Notes: a model not told the origin generated them from the sequence alone. Positions 28,227 through 37,788 are shown, counted from the first letter of the stretch. The stretch: 64,000 nt of DNA from Cerasibacillus quisquiliarum (GCF_014202495.1 NZ_JACHHA010000004.1:62001-126000); one strand, 5' to 3'. Numbers and translations: made by a program.

Positions 28227-29273
28227 TTACAGATCGTCAAAACCGTTTAAATCACTTGTTTTTGTATATTGACGTGATTTCTGTTCAAAGAAATCTGTTT
28301 TCGTTCCGTCAAAGTTATCAACATACGCACGAATCCATTTCATTGGATTGTTCACGTATTCTGGATAAATTTCACTTAATCCCATCATCCGGAGCATTTT
28401 ATTCGCACGATACTTGACATAGCCTGCCATTTCTTCTAAATCAATACCTTTTATATCTTTCAAGACATATTCTGACCATTCGGTTTCTAATTCTACTGAA
28501 GTACGGAACTGGTCATAAACCCACTCAATAAACTCAGGATTATTGAGTTCAGGATTTTCTGCGAGTGTTGCACGGAATAATTCAGAAATAAATCGACCAT
28601 GTTCTAATTCATCACGATTAATATAACTAATCATTGTTGATGTTCCGACCATCTTATTACTACGTGCTAAATTATAGAAAAACGCAAAACCAGAATAGAA
28701 GAATAGTCCTTCTAAAAGTGCCGTATAAACCATTGTTTTTAAAATATTTTCGATTGTCGGCTCTTTAGCGAAATTATTATAATGTTCCATAATGCGCGCG
28801 TTCCGCTTTAAAAGTACTGGGTCTTTTCGACCGAAATTAAATGATTTATTCTGCTCATCAAGCGATACGACTGAAGATAGAACATATGAATAACTTTCAT
28901 TATGAACCGCTTCTTGTTGTGCAATAACAGCCATAATAGATTGTACAGACGGATCTGTTGCATATAATGAAATTAATAATGCAATTCGCGTCTGAGGCCC
29001 ATCTAATGTTGACAGTAAGCCAATAATTTTTAAATAAGCATCTTGCTCTGCTTCTGATAAAGTTGGGAACTGTTTCACATCACTTCCCATATTCACTTCA
29101 TCGGCTTGCCAGTAATTACCTACTAAACGTTTATACATTTTGTACCAATGTGGATAAGCAATATCATTCCAGTTTAAAATCCCACTTGATTTTCCACCGA
29201 ATAAACCTGTTGATTTATTTGGAAAACGTGGTTCTAATGTTTTCGCCTTCTCAAGCAAGACTTTTGACATCAT
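28227..29273 (-). CDS. nrdF: Ribonucleoside-diphosphate reductase beta subunit, class Ib type
   Basis: About 348 residues. Metal ligands of the radical-generating centre are all visible in order: Asp of STLDGPQ, Glu and His of QQEAVHNESYS, Glu of LLEGLFFYSGF, and Glu and His of RDELEHGRF. The tyrosine just after the EAVH motif is the expected radical site. The enzyme supplies deoxyribonucleotides with NrdE. AAGGAG lies seven bases before the ATG at 29273; the open frame continues upstream inside nrdI. It overlaps nrdI by 23 bases, so translation is coupled. Confidence 0.92.
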   Translation of the reverse strand: MMSKVLLEKAKTLEPRFPNKSTGLFGGKSSGILNWNDIAYPHWYKMYKRLVGNYWQADEVNMGSDVKQFPTLSEAEQDAYLKIIGLLSTLDGPQTRIALLISLYATDPSVQSIMAVIAQQEAVHNESYSYVLSSVVSLDEQNKSFNFGRKDPVLLKRNARIMEHYNNFAKEPTIENILKTMVYTALLEGLFFYSGFAFFYNLARSNKMVGTSTMISYINRDELEHGRFISELFRATLAENPELNNPEFIEWVYDQFRTSVELETEWSEYVLKDIKGIDLEEMAGYVKYRANKMLRMMGLSEIYPEYVNNPMKWIRAYVDNFDGTKTDFFEQKSRQYTKTSDLNGFDDL

Positions 29274-29685
29274 GTAAAACTCCTTCCACCCATTGTTCAA
29301 CTAATGCTTCTTGTGATCCTCTTGGGGATTGTTCAATCTTCAAACCTTCCCATTTACTATTGTAAAACTTCGCTAATCGATCAACTGCTCTACAAAACAA
29401 ATCATCGCCACCGAACTGTGTGTCGCCGGAGCCAAAGACGGCCACATTATCTGGCTTATAACCCACTTCTAACACAAAATCTTTCATTTCATCTGGTGTG
29501 CTGCCGACATCCCATGTAAATGTGCCGAAAAAGAAGTAATCATAGCGAGATGGATCGATTGGGGGATCTATCCCAATCGAATGCATCTCCACTTCCATAC
29601 CGTCTGCAACTAATTTGTCAGCAATAATTTCAGCAATTTCTTCTGTGTTCCCGCTGTACGATAGATATGCAATGAGAGCTCTCAT
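29251..29685 (-). CDS. nrdI: NrdI flavodoxin-like ribonucleotide reductase activator
   Basis: About 144 residues with the flavodoxin phosphate loop YSGNTEE near residue 10 and the FGSGDTQFGGD segment near 92-102 that shapes the FMN site. In class Ib systems NrdI provides the oxidant that builds the Mn cofactor of NrdF. The ATG at 29685 overlaps the nrdE stop as ATGA. It is therefore placed between nrdE and nrdF, whereas the usual Bacillus order is nrdI-nrdE-nrdF. Confidence 0.88.
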   Translation of the reverse strand: MRALIAYLSYSGNTEEIAEIIADKLVADGMEVEMHSIGIDPPIDPSRYDYFFFGTFTWDVGSTPDEMKDFVLEVGYKPDNVAVFGSGDTQFGGDDLFCRAVDRLAKFYNSKWEGLKIEQSPRGSQEALVEQWVEGVLHDVKSLA

Positions 29686-31916
29686 GAATGACACCACTCA
29701 CATTCCTCAATATCTGTTGATGTTGAACGAACGTAATATGTTGTTTTTAACCCTTGCTTCCACGCACGTAAATGCAAGTCTAAAAGAACTGAGGCACGAA
29801 TCGTATTTGGTACATAGAAGTTAAAGGAAATACCTTGGTCAATATGTTTCTGGCGTGCCGCATTTTGTTTTACAGACCAACGCTGATCCACAATATATGC
29901 TGAACGACGATAGATATCATATGTTTCTGGTGTTAAGTCGGGTGCCGTGTTAGGGATCTTATAGTCTTTCTTCTCCTCATAATAGAATGGCTTAAATACA
30001 GGATCAATACTTGCAGTAGAGTTCGCAATGATTGATGTTGAAGAGTTTGGTGCAACAGCCATTAAGTAACCATTACGAATGCCATGCTCCTTAACTTCTT
30101 CTTTTAACTTCGTCCATTTTTCATCCGAATAACCGCGCATCTCAAAATATTCACCCGTACTCCAACGACTACCCTCAAATGAAGGATAATGTCCTTTTTC
30201 CTTACTTAATTCCATACTTGCTTGGATTGTTAAGTAAGATATTTTCTCGTAAAGCTCATCCGCAAATTGAACGGCTTCTTCCGTTTCCCATTTAATACCT
30301 TTTAAAGCTAAGAGATGGTGCCAGCCGAATGTACCAAGACCAATGGCACGGTACTTTTGATTTGTTAATGTTGTTTGTTTGATTGGTAGTGTATTTATAT
30401 CGATGACATTATCTAACATACGTACTTGTATACGAATCAATCGTTCTAGTACATTATCTGGAACAGCTTTTCCTAAATTAATAGAACTTAAGTTACAAAC
30501 GACATAATCACCTGTTTTATATTTTTTTACAATGATATCTTCATCTTCTACATATTCTTCAATAAATTGTGTTGGTGATTGGTTTTGAGTGATTTCAGTA
30601 CATAAGTTAGAGCAATAAATCATACCCTTATGTGGATTGTTGTTTAGACGGTTTACTTCATCTCGATAAAACATAAACGGTGTTCCCGTTTCTAACTGAG
30701 AAATCATAATCCGTTTCATAATATCGATTGCTGGTACCTTTTTCTTACGAAGATTTTCATTATTAATACATTCTTTATATCTTCTACGCCACTCACCGTC
30801 GCCTTTTTTCTCATCATAAAAGTCTTCAAGTGAGTAACCCATTACTTGTCGAACTTCATGTGGATCAAATAAGTACCAGTCACCACGTTTCTCCACTTGC
30901 TCCATAAATAAGTCTGGAATACAAATGCCTGTGAATATATCATGGGCGCGCATTCTTTCGTCCCCATTGTTTAATTTCAAATCTAAAAACGGTTCAATAT
31001 CGATATGCCAAGCATCTAAGTATACGGCAATGGCACCTTTTCGCGTCCCTAATTGGTCAACACTAACAGCAGTATTATTCAACTGTTTAATCCACGGTAC
31101 AACACCACTAGACATACCTTTAAAGCCTTTAATTGAACTGCCACGTCCGCGAACCTTCCCCATATAGACACCAATTCCGCCACCATTTTTTGATAGTTTA
31201 GCAACATCTGTATTCACGTCATAGATGGATTGCAAACTATCATCAACCGTATCAATAAAGCAACTTGATAGTTGTCCATGTGTTTTACCAGAATTATTCA
31301 TCGTCGGTGTCGCAACTGTCATGTAAAGATTACTTAATGCCCAATAGGCTTCTTCAACAAGTGCTGTTCGTTTGTCTTTCGGTTCATCTTGCATAAGATG
31401 CATCGCAATGATCATCCAACGTTCTTGCGGTAATTCAAAAATATTTTTATCATGGTCTGTCGCAAGATAACGCGTTGCTAGTGTATATATTGACAGATAT
31501 GTAAATAGTCGATCTCGTTCAGGCTTAATATGTTCACCGAAATGAGAAATCTCTTCTTTTGAATATTTCTCTAATAATGCTGGTGTATAAATGCCTTTAT
31601 CAACTAAGGTTTGAATCAATTCATAAAAATCCCCATAGCGTAATTCGGCATCATAGCCACGATTTTCAGCTGCTTTTCGATATAAATCATATAAATATAT
31701 CCGTGCAGCAAGATATGTCCAATCCGTATTGACTTCATCAATGTTTTCAAGCGCATTTTTAATTAATGTGTCTGCGATAAAGCTCGGTGTTGATTCCTCT
31801 GTAATGGTACGAAATGACTTCTCAAGATATTTTTCCGTATTAACATTTAATCCTTCTTGCGCTTGACTAACCCAATTTCTAACGAGTGACTCGTGTTTTT
31901 GAAGCGTTTGTGTCAT
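29682..31916 (-). CDS. nrdE: Ribonucleoside-diphosphate reductase alpha subunit
   Basis: 744 residues. Visible elements are NNSGKTHGQLSSCFI (first active-site cysteine), the nucleotide loop AKLSKNGGGIGVYMGKVRGRGS, CSNLCTEI with the radical-path cysteine and glutamate, VCNLSSINL, and the C-terminal shuttle pair CEWC. There is no N-terminal ATP-cone motif, which fits class Ib, although the protein is somewhat longer than the roughly 700 residues of B. subtilis NrdE. It starts after GGAGGG. It is the first gene of nrdE-nrdI-nrdF, with an NrdR-like box about 275 bases upstream. Confidence 0.92.
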   Translation of the reverse strand: MTQTLQKHESLVRNWVSQAQEGLNVNTEKYLEKSFRTITEESTPSFIADTLIKNALENIDEVNTDWTYLAARIYLYDLYRKAAENRGYDAELRYGDFYELIQTLVDKGIYTPALLEKYSKEEISHFGEHIKPERDRLFTYLSIYTLATRYLATDHDKNIFELPQERWMIIAMHLMQDEPKDKRTALVEEAYWALSNLYMTVATPTMNNSGKTHGQLSSCFIDTVDDSLQSIYDVNTDVAKLSKNGGGIGVYMGKVRGRGSSIKGFKGMSSGVVPWIKQLNNTAVSVDQLGTRKGAIAVYLDAWHIDIEPFLDLKLNNGDERMRAHDIFTGICIPDLFMEQVEKRGDWYLFDPHEVRQVMGYSLEDFYDEKKGDGEWRRRYKECINNENLRKKKVPAIDIMKRIMISQLETGTPFMFYRDEVNRLNNNPHKGMIYCSNLCTEITQNQSPTQFIEEYVEDEDIIVKKYKTGDYVVCNLSSINLGKAVPDNVLERLIRIQVRMLDNVIDINTLPIKQTTLTNQKYRAIGLGTFGWHHLLALKGIKWETEEAVQFADELYEKISYLTIQASMELSKEKGHYPSFEGSRWSTGEYFEMRGYSDEKWTKLKEEVKEHGIRNGYLMAVAPNSSTSIIANSTASIDPVFKPFYYEEKKDYKIPNTAPDLTPETYDIYRRSAYIVDQRWSVKQNAARQKHIDQGISFNFYVPNTIRASVLLDLHLRAWKQGLKTTYYVRSTSTDIEECEWCHS

Positions 31917-32357
31917 GAATAAGATCCTCCCTTTATTTAGGAATAGTTGTAGAAAATTGATATTTATTATCTGTTTTTAGCTAATTTTGCACTAAAAAAT
32001 CGCCCACTTCTTTCAAATTATGAAAGCTTTGTTACTAATTTGTGAAGTGAAACGTTTGACATGTCTTATTGGTACGATTTGTTTGTATTATGCATTGTAA
32101 AATGGTATATTTGATTTTGTTGCTCTCCAACATTCCTACCTTTTATAGTTCATTTCCTTTTTTCATATTTACCATTAATATATTAACAATACCATATATA
32201 GTGTCTTGATGATTTGAATCATCAAGATGTTGTGTATTTAGCTTATCATAATTCATGATTGATGTCTAGCGTTTTTTGATAAACCTATTAACACTCTAGT
32301 TAAATATGTCTTACACTTTATTAGTAACATCTGCCCTATCATTATTATTAAAACAGC
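31917..32357. other. 440-base regulatory gap upstream of nrdE
   Basis: It contains no gene. It carries an NrdR-like box (32189-32204) and, touching it, a perfect 9-bp inverted repeat with a four-base loop (32205-32213 with 32218-32226). The gap is unusually long and AT-rich for a simple promoter; the nrdE promoter itself is not clear to me. Confidence 0.5.
32189..32204 (-). promoter_or_regulatory. NrdR-like box
   Basis: ATACCATATATAGTGT matches the 16-base NrdR consensus (ACACWATATATWGTGT) at all but two positions. NrdR normally binds two boxes about 30 bp apart; I could find only one good copy. Confidence 0.5.
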
Positions 32358-33278
32358 CTATATCGACAAATTTTGATATTGGAATCGCTCTAAGCGACTA
32401 AAAAAATCTATAGCGAAATGATAAAAAAGTTTCTCAGCTGGTAGCAACTCTCTTTCAGCTGGTGTAATCATACCAACCGTTCGCCTTACATTTGGATTTT
32501 TAAGATCAACGATTGCGATTCCTTTTGGCATATCATTTGCAATCGTTATTTCTGGAATTAATGAGATTCCTAAACCAGCAGATACAAGTCCTTTAATCGT
32601 ATCAATGTCTTGCCCTTCAAATGATACTTCTGGTTTAAATCCGAGTTGTTTACATGCATCGGTTACCATTTTTCGTAGAACATAACCTTCAGGATATAAA
32701 ACAAATACATCTTTCCTTAATTGATCTAATGAGACTGCTTTTTCATTTGCTAATGGGTGGGCTTCAGGCAGTAAAGCAACGATTTTTTCTTGAAATAAAA
32801 TCGTTCCCTTTATGCGTTCTTTCTTTGTTGGAACGGGTCCTAATAAAGCCAAATTAATCTCCCCTAGTACTAGACGCTTTTCCAATTCATTGTGGGAAGC
32901 CTGGTTCAACTGAAATTTAATATGTGGATATTTTTTGCGAAAGGCCGAAATTAATGTCGGAAGAATTAAAGAAGCCAAACTACTCGTAAAACCAATATGA
33001 ATCATCCCTCGCTCTGGATCTGTATGTTCCTTAACAACACGTTTCGCATAATGAATGGCATGCACAGCACGCTCCGCATGTTCTAAGAAAACCTCTCCGA
33101 CACGGGTCAAGCGAACATTACGACCATCACGAATAAATAGATCAACTTCTAATTCTGCTTCTAAATTTGCTATTTGTCGGCTAATAGCTGATTGAGCAAC
33201 ATGTAACGCTTCAGCAGCTTCTGTCATATGTTCACGCTTAGCAACTTCTATAAAATAAATTAATTGTCTTAATTCCAT
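32358..33278 (-). CDS. LysR-family regulator, GltC-like
   Basis: 306 residues. The N-terminal helix-turn-helix (EALHVAQSAISRQIANLEAEL near 22-42) and start MELRQLIYFIEVA are very close to my memory of B. subtilis GltC. The later segments also agree (LALLGPVPT, VLYPEGYVLRKM, DTIKGLVSAGLGISLIPE). GltC activates glutamate synthase genes and is antagonised by glutamate dehydrogenase. Here the gene lies divergent from a glutamate dehydrogenase gene, so its target is probably that gene. AAAGGTG precedes the ATG. The regulatory effect (activator or repressor) is inferred. Confidence 0.85.
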   Translation of the reverse strand: MELRQLIYFIEVAKREHMTEAAEALHVAQSAISRQIANLEAELEVDLFIRDGRNVRLTRVGEVFLEHAERAVHAIHYAKRVVKEHTDPERGMIHIGFTSSLASLILPTLISAFRKKYPHIKFQLNQASHNELEKRLVLGEINLALLGPVPTKKERIKGTILFQEKIVALLPEAHPLANEKAVSLDQLRKDVFVLYPEGYVLRKMVTDACKQLGFKPEVSFEGQDIDTIKGLVSAGLGISLIPEITIANDMPKGIAIVDLKNPNVRRTVGMITPAERELLPAEKLFYHFAIDFFSRLERFQYQNLSI

Positions 33279-33340
33279 TACTTATCACCTTTTTTCACAT
33301 CATCATCTCTTTATTCTTCTATTATCTCATATCGGCATTG

Positions 33341-33372
33341 ATCTCATCTATTATTAATATTGATTAGATGAA
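33341..33372. promoter_or_regulatory. candidate LysR operator between gltC-like gene and gdhA
   Basis: The inverted repeat CATCTA (33345-33350) and TAGATG (33365-33370) spans an AT-rich 14-base centre. It is flanked by a second ATCTCAT copy at 33324. Placement in a 252-base divergent gap and the shape fit a LysR-type site shared by both promoters. Confidence 0.45.
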
Positions 33373-33530
33373 TGGTTTTCGCTAAAATGGTAATAGGATA
33401 AGTATGTGAAAAAATGATCATATTAAGAAATATCAACTATTTTACTACTCACATATCGAACGAATACGTCTTAGTCACGCCGTAAAGAGAAATACATTGT
33501 CATGATGACAAACTTAAAGGAAGGTGTCCT

Positions 33531-34922
33531 ATGACATTAACAAATAGACCGAAGTTATCGATGCATAAAGTAGAAGAACTCGTTAATAACTATATGAATC
33601 GCGTGTTTCAGCAAATGGTTAGTCGCGATCCATACGAAAAAGAGTTCCATCAAGCTGTAAGGGATTTATTCGTTTCCATTAGACCTGTTCTGATGAAAAA
33701 TACGGATTACATCAAATATAATATACTAGAGCGCCTCGTTGAACCTGAACGTTTAATTACATTTAGTGTTCCTTGGATGGATGATAAGGGAGTCGTTCAT
33801 GTAAATCGTGGATATCGTGTCCAAACAAACAGTGCAATCGGTCCGTACAAAGGCGGTTTACGATTTCATCCATCTGTTAATACAAGTATTATTAAATTTC
33901 TCGGCTTTGAGCAAACGTTTAAAAACGCTTTAACAAGTCAACCAATTGGAGGGGGAAAAGGTGGGGCAGATTTCGATCCAAAAGGAAAATCCGACGCTGA
34001 AATCATGCGTTTCTGTCAAAGTTATATGACAGAACTCCATAAATATATCGGACCTGATATTGATGTGCCAGCCGGTGATATTGGTGTAGGTCCACGTGAA
34101 ATCGGGTATTTATTCGGTCAATACAAAAGATTACGTGGGAAGTATGAAGCTGGTGTTTTAACTGGTAAAGGGCTTCATTATGGTGGAAGCATCGGACGAA
34201 AAGAAGCAACTGGCTACGGTGTCATATATTTCGTACAAGAAATGCTAAAAGACCTCGGAGAAACATTAAAAGATAAAACAGTCGTCGTATCTGGATCAGG
34301 GAATGTCGCGATTCACACGATGGAAAAAGCGATCGAATTGGGAGCCCATGTCGTTGCTTGTAGTGATTCCAATGGATACATTTATGATGAAAATGGGATT
34401 GACCTTGCAACAGTTAAGCGATTAAAAGAAGTTGAAAGACGTCGAATTAAGGACTATCTTGACGAACATCCACACGCTACTTATAAAGAAAAATGTACAG
34501 ATATTTGGAAAATACCTTGTGATATCGCACTTCCATGTGCAACACAAAATGAAATTGACGAAAAAGAGGCAAAACGACTCGTCGAGAATAAAGTAATGCT
34601 CGTAGCAGAAGGTGCTAATATGCCCTCTACAACAGAGGCAATCGGCGTGTTTCTCTATCACAATATTCCATTTGCACCTGCGAAAGCGGTTAATGCTGGT
34701 GGTGTTGCCGTTTCTGCCTTAGAGATGGCGCAAAATAGCTCTCGTGTCACTTGGTCTTTTGAGCAAGTTGACAACATGTTGAAAGAAATTATGAAAAATA
34801 TTTATCACGACAGTGTTACAGCTGCTAAAGATTACCATAAACCAGGAAACTTAATGGTCGGAGCAAATATTGCTGGCTTTACTCGAGTAGCTGATACAAT
34901 GATTGATTTAGGTGTCATTTAA
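33531..34922 (+). CDS. gdhA: Glutamate dehydrogenase, hexameric, probably NADP-type
   Basis: 463 residues, typical of the roughly 50-kDa bacterial and fungal type. The catalytic lysine lies in IGGGKGGADFDPKGKS (Lys143), the catalytic Asp in VPAGDIGVG (Asp183), and the Rossmann loop is VSGSGNVAIH. The GGGKGG-DFDPKGK form is that of E. coli-type NADP enzymes, which mainly fix ammonium onto 2-oxoglutarate; cofactor choice is inferred. The ATG follows AAAGGAAGG. It is divergent from the GltC-like regulator and ends at a clean terminator. Confidence 0.93.
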   Translation: MTLTNRPKLSMHKVEELVNNYMNRVFQQMVSRDPYEKEFHQAVRDLFVSIRPVLMKNTDYIKYNILERLVEPERLITFSVPWMDDKGVVHVNRGYRVQTNSAIGPYKGGLRFHPSVNTSIIKFLGFEQTFKNALTSQPIGGGKGGADFDPKGKSDAEIMRFCQSYMTELHKYIGPDIDVPAGDIGVGPREIGYLFGQYKRLRGKYEAGVLTGKGLHYGGSIGRKEATGYGVIYFVQEMLKDLGETLKDKTVVVSGSGNVAIHTMEKAIELGAHVVACSDSNGYIYDENGIDLATVKRLKEVERRRIKDYLDEHPHATYKEKCTDIWKIPCDIALPCATQNEIDEKEAKRLVENKVMLVAEGANMPSTTEAIGVFLYHNIPFAPAKAVNAGGVAVSALEMAQNSSRVTWSFEQVDNMLKEIMKNIYHDSVTAAKDYHKPGNLMVGANIAGFTRVADTMIDLGVI

Positions 34923-34929
34923 TATATTC

Positions 34930-34959
34930 CCCTTCTGTATTGTAACAGAAGGGTTTTTT
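34930..34959 (+). terminator. terminator of gdhA
   Basis: A 9-bp perfect stem (34930-34938 with 34945-34953), a 6-base loop and six T. Confidence 0.88.
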
Positions 34960-35033
34960 ATACTCAAAAAACGTTGTTCACTAGGAATAACTAGTTAAAT
35001 CATGTACGATAACGGTAATAAGGAGTGATATAA

Positions 35034-35759
35034 ATGAATGAGACTGTTCATTTAATCATGGAAAGTAAACATACTGTTGTCTTCACAGGCGCGGGCATGT
35101 CAACAGAGAGCGGGTTACCAGATTTCCGCTCAGCTAAAGATGGATTATGGAAAAAATTTAATCCAGATGAATTGGCCAATGTGCATGCATTAGAGCATAA
35201 TCGCGATGAATTCATCAATTTTTATCGTTACCGTTTGCAAGCGATTCAATCGTACAAACCACATGAAGGACACGACATTTTAGCCGATTGGGAAAAACAA
35301 AGTCTCATCAAAGGGATTATTACACAAAATGTTGATGGCTTTCACCATGATGCAGGAAGTAAACATGTTATGGAACTCCATGGCACATTCCGCTCCTTCC
35401 ATTGTCATTCATGTGAAAAGCCTTTTCAACCCCAACAGTTTTTTGATGGAATGGATGAATGCGATACATGTGGCGGTACCATTCGACCTGGGATTGTATT
35501 ATTTGGAGAAGCCTTACCACAAGATGTTTTTATGAAAGCTGAGGACGAAACGATGCAAGCAGATTTATTTATCGTCTTTGGCTCTTCATTAACGGTAAGC
35601 CCTGCTAATATGTTTCCGATACTCGCCAAAGAAAACGGAGCTAAACTAGTCATTGTTAATCGTGATGCAACACCACTTGATTCCATGGCCGATCACATCA
35701 TCCGTGACCGTTCGATTAAGCAAACACTACAGGAATGGGATGAATTGATTAAAGGGTAA
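35034..35759 (+). CDS. SIR2-family NAD-dependent protein deacylase
   Basis: 241 residues. The NAD-binding GAGMSTESGLPDFRS lies at 19-33, TQNVDGFHHDAG near 98-108, the catalytic His116 in MELHG, and a zinc site of two cysteine pairs is at 124/127 and 143/146. A C-terminal FGSSLTVSP loop contacts NAD. It matches SrtN/CobB class III sirtuins, which remove acyl groups from lysines using NAD. Nothing in the neighbourhood points to a specific target, although gdhA lies just upstream behind a terminator. Confidence 0.93.
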   Translation: MNETVHLIMESKHTVVFTGAGMSTESGLPDFRSAKDGLWKKFNPDELANVHALEHNRDEFINFYRYRLQAIQSYKPHEGHDILADWEKQSLIKGIITQNVDGFHHDAGSKHVMELHGTFRSFHCHSCEKPFQPQQFFDGMDECDTCGGTIRPGIVLFGEALPQDVFMKAEDETMQADLFIVFGSSLTVSPANMFPILAKENGAKLVIVNRDATPLDSMADHIIRDRSIKQTLQEWDELIKG

Positions 35760-35899
35760 CACTTTTGAAGAAAGCTAAAGATTAGCAGCAGTATCATAAC
35801 CAAAGAAGCCGGAACAAAATAAACTGACGATCCCTTATCAAGTAGACAGGTGAAATGATAAAAACGACTTGAATGGTTTTAGCTCTGTATTCAAGAGAG

Positions 35900-36058
35900 T
35901 TAAAACCGTTTAATCATATGTAAGTCAGTGGTGCTAATTGAAGTTAACTCGCATTGAAGGGTTCAACGTTATATAAACCGGCGATGTTTGTTCAGGTTAG
36001 GCCACATTGAAGGGTTCAATCGTATATAAGTCGATGATTTTAGTTGGAGTTATATCAT
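35900..36058. repeat. three diverged copies of a 53-bp tandem repeat
   Basis: Copies at 36006 and 35953 both begin ATTGAAGGGTTCAA and continue with a TATATAA-GTC/CCG-GATG pattern. A more decayed copy occupies 35900-35952. The ATTGAA-GGG-TTCAAT core is itself palindromic. It is unrelated in sequence to the 52-bp array at 27.7 kb. Confidence 0.65.
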
Positions 36059-36122
36059 TTTGGACCACTCAAAGATATAAAAATCTGTGCTTTGAGCCGT
36101 AATGATCACACCTATAAAAAGA

Positions 36123-36150
36123 AATCCACCCTTTTTAAAAAAAGTGGATT
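36123..36150. terminator. candidate terminator downstream of ydbT
   Basis: A 7-bp stem AATCCAC/GTGGATT with T-rich flanks in both directions. It is about 150 bases past the ydbT stop, so assignment is tentative. Confidence 0.45.
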
Positions 36151-36297
36151 AATATTTTTAGTGATTGCTAGATCATTTATCTTTTTAAAAAAATTACAAC
36201 GTCTACTCCAAATACTGCTTTCTCTCCAGTGAAAAACAGATAATGTACCAATCTATAATAATCAGTATTCAATGCTAGTTATGCCCTAGTTTCTTGG

Positions 36298-37788
36298 CTA
36301 TGACTCATTTTGTTCTAATTGAACATCGTCACTTCTTTTATAATACCACGCAAGAAAATGTTTTGCTGAGGAAATGGGGATCTCTTCCATTTCCTCATAG
36401 TTGATAGGATTTGTTCGGTTCACTATACCAATTGTCGTTAAGTTTAACTTCCTCTGCAAATATGACTGGGCCACTTCTACTTCAATCACCTTTTTTCGAT
36501 TGGTTATATATAAAGATGACCAGAGGCCCCCTTTTTTAAATTGAACAAACTCGTCTTGAATGAGAAAGCGTGCGTTTTTATAACGAAAATATCGCATCAT
36601 ATAAGTCAAAATAAATAAAACAATCGATAAGTACCAGAACGACGGTTTCCACCAAAATAAAACGACTGAAAAAACAAGCCATACCCACGGCACGCGTAAA
36701 AACTTCATATATAGAGCCTGTTTCGGTAAGTGATTCATTTGATGTGACAATTTAAATGCTGGAAATAATTCCTCCATCAAACTATATGCCCGCTCTGTCG
36801 GAAGAAAAGGATATAAAGAGTTAATCTCAGCAGATTCTTCCCCCTCTTCACTTGTAGCACTAACAAGTTTAACCTCTGTTAAGCGAAGCCATTTTTTGAT
36901 TGGATTTTGTACGAATTCGATTGCTTGTACATTATCTTTTCGAATCGATAATGTCCGTTCATTTAACGTCCCACGCTTAATATAAATTCGCTCATCATCA
37001 GAAGCGATTTCAAATTTACCATATTTTAAAAATGTACGTACTAAACCGAAGCCAATAGCGATGACAATAAAAATGAATATCGTCAATGCAATCGTATACC
37101 ATGAGCTCATTATAAATTGATAAATATGGTTAAGAGTTCCTTCTAAATCAAATAAATCTTCTATCTTTTCAAAAGCCGCTACCAGTATAGGAATAATCGC
37201 TAAGAAACTAAGCGATAGAAAAGATGCCTTAATTAAATCTTTACGCGTTGGGCGGAAATGAATCATCCGTTTTGGCACTGTTGTCCCAATGATTTCCGCT
37301 TCATTCGTTTGTTCAATCTGGTCATTTCGTTCATGTTGACGGAATGCGAGAATACGGTCTTCGATGCATTCTTTTTCTTCCCATTTGACGGCTTCTATTT
37401 TCAAAGCAGCTTCATCTCCAGAAACACTTGTTACAAGCGTTACCGATGTTACATGGAAAGGCTTAAAATAAACAGGCGTTTTCGTCTGAATATTTTGCAC
37501 CTGTTCAATTGGAACCGTATGATTTTTCTTTTTAAAAACACCTCTTGAAATATGAATGGCATCTTCTTTTATGCTGTAAGTTGTTTTTAGCCAACTTATG
37601 ACAATGCCGAATAATCGTATAATGACATAAGCGATAAAAATAACTTTAAGATAAGGAATGAAACGACTATCAGGATTGGCAATAACAAATACAAAAAGTG
37701 CAGGAATAAAAACGTCTTTTATGAGTTCTATAAAATTATCTAACATTTTCAGTGGGTGCATGCGTTTCTGTTTAACTTCCATCTCCAT
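36298..37788 (-). CDS. ydbT: bacterial PH-domain membrane protein YdbT-like
   Basis: 496 residues with alternating helix pairs and soluble bPH2 (DUF304) repeats. The repeats follow helix pairs near 25-65, 180-265 and 355-395, with hallmark strands such as ISRGVFKKKNHTVPIEQVQNI, IKRGTLNERTLSIRKDNVQAIE and FKKGGLWSSLYITNRKKVIEV. It corresponds to B. subtilis YdbT, reported to protect with YdbS against amylocyclicin. Its start overlaps the ydbS stop by one base, as in the B. subtilis pair. The partner acpS/alr region is absent here. Confidence 0.85.
   Translation of the reverse strand: MEMEVKQKRMHPLKMLDNFIELIKDVFIPALFVFVIANPDSRFIPYLKVIFIAYVIIRLFGIVISWLKTTYSIKEDAIHISRGVFKKKNHTVPIEQVQNIQTKTPVYFKPFHVTSVTLVTSVSGDEAALKIEAVKWEEKECIEDRILAFRQHERNDQIEQTNEAEIIGTTVPKRMIHFRPTRKDLIKASFLSLSFLAIIPILVAAFEKIEDLFDLEGTLNHIYQFIMSSWYTIALTIFIFIVIAIGFGLVRTFLKYGKFEIASDDERIYIKRGTLNERTLSIRKDNVQAIEFVQNPIKKWLRLTEVKLVSATSEEGEESAEINSLYPFLPTERAYSLMEELFPAFKLSHQMNHLPKQALYMKFLRVPWVWLVFSVVLFWWKPSFWYLSIVLFILTYMMRYFRYKNARFLIQDEFVQFKKGGLWSSLYITNRKKVIEVEVAQSYLQRKLNLTTIGIVNRTNPINYEEMEEIPISSAKHFLAWYYKRSDDVQLEQNES

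Larger units (their letters stand above)
35760..36297. other. 540-base gene-free region with decayed repeats and hairpins
   Basis: No credible gene is present. It holds a hairpin (35875-35885 with 35897-35907) that may end the sirtuin transcript, three diverged copies of a 53-bp unit (35900-36058), and a stem (36124-36130 with 36144-36150) with T-tracts on both sides. A 62-codon frame at 36044 has no ribosome site and low-complexity content. Confidence 0.6.

Noticed and set aside
36044-36232. 62-codon frame in the gap before ydbT
   Set aside because: No ribosome site, Lys/Leu-rich low-complexity translation, and it spans a terminator-like hairpin.
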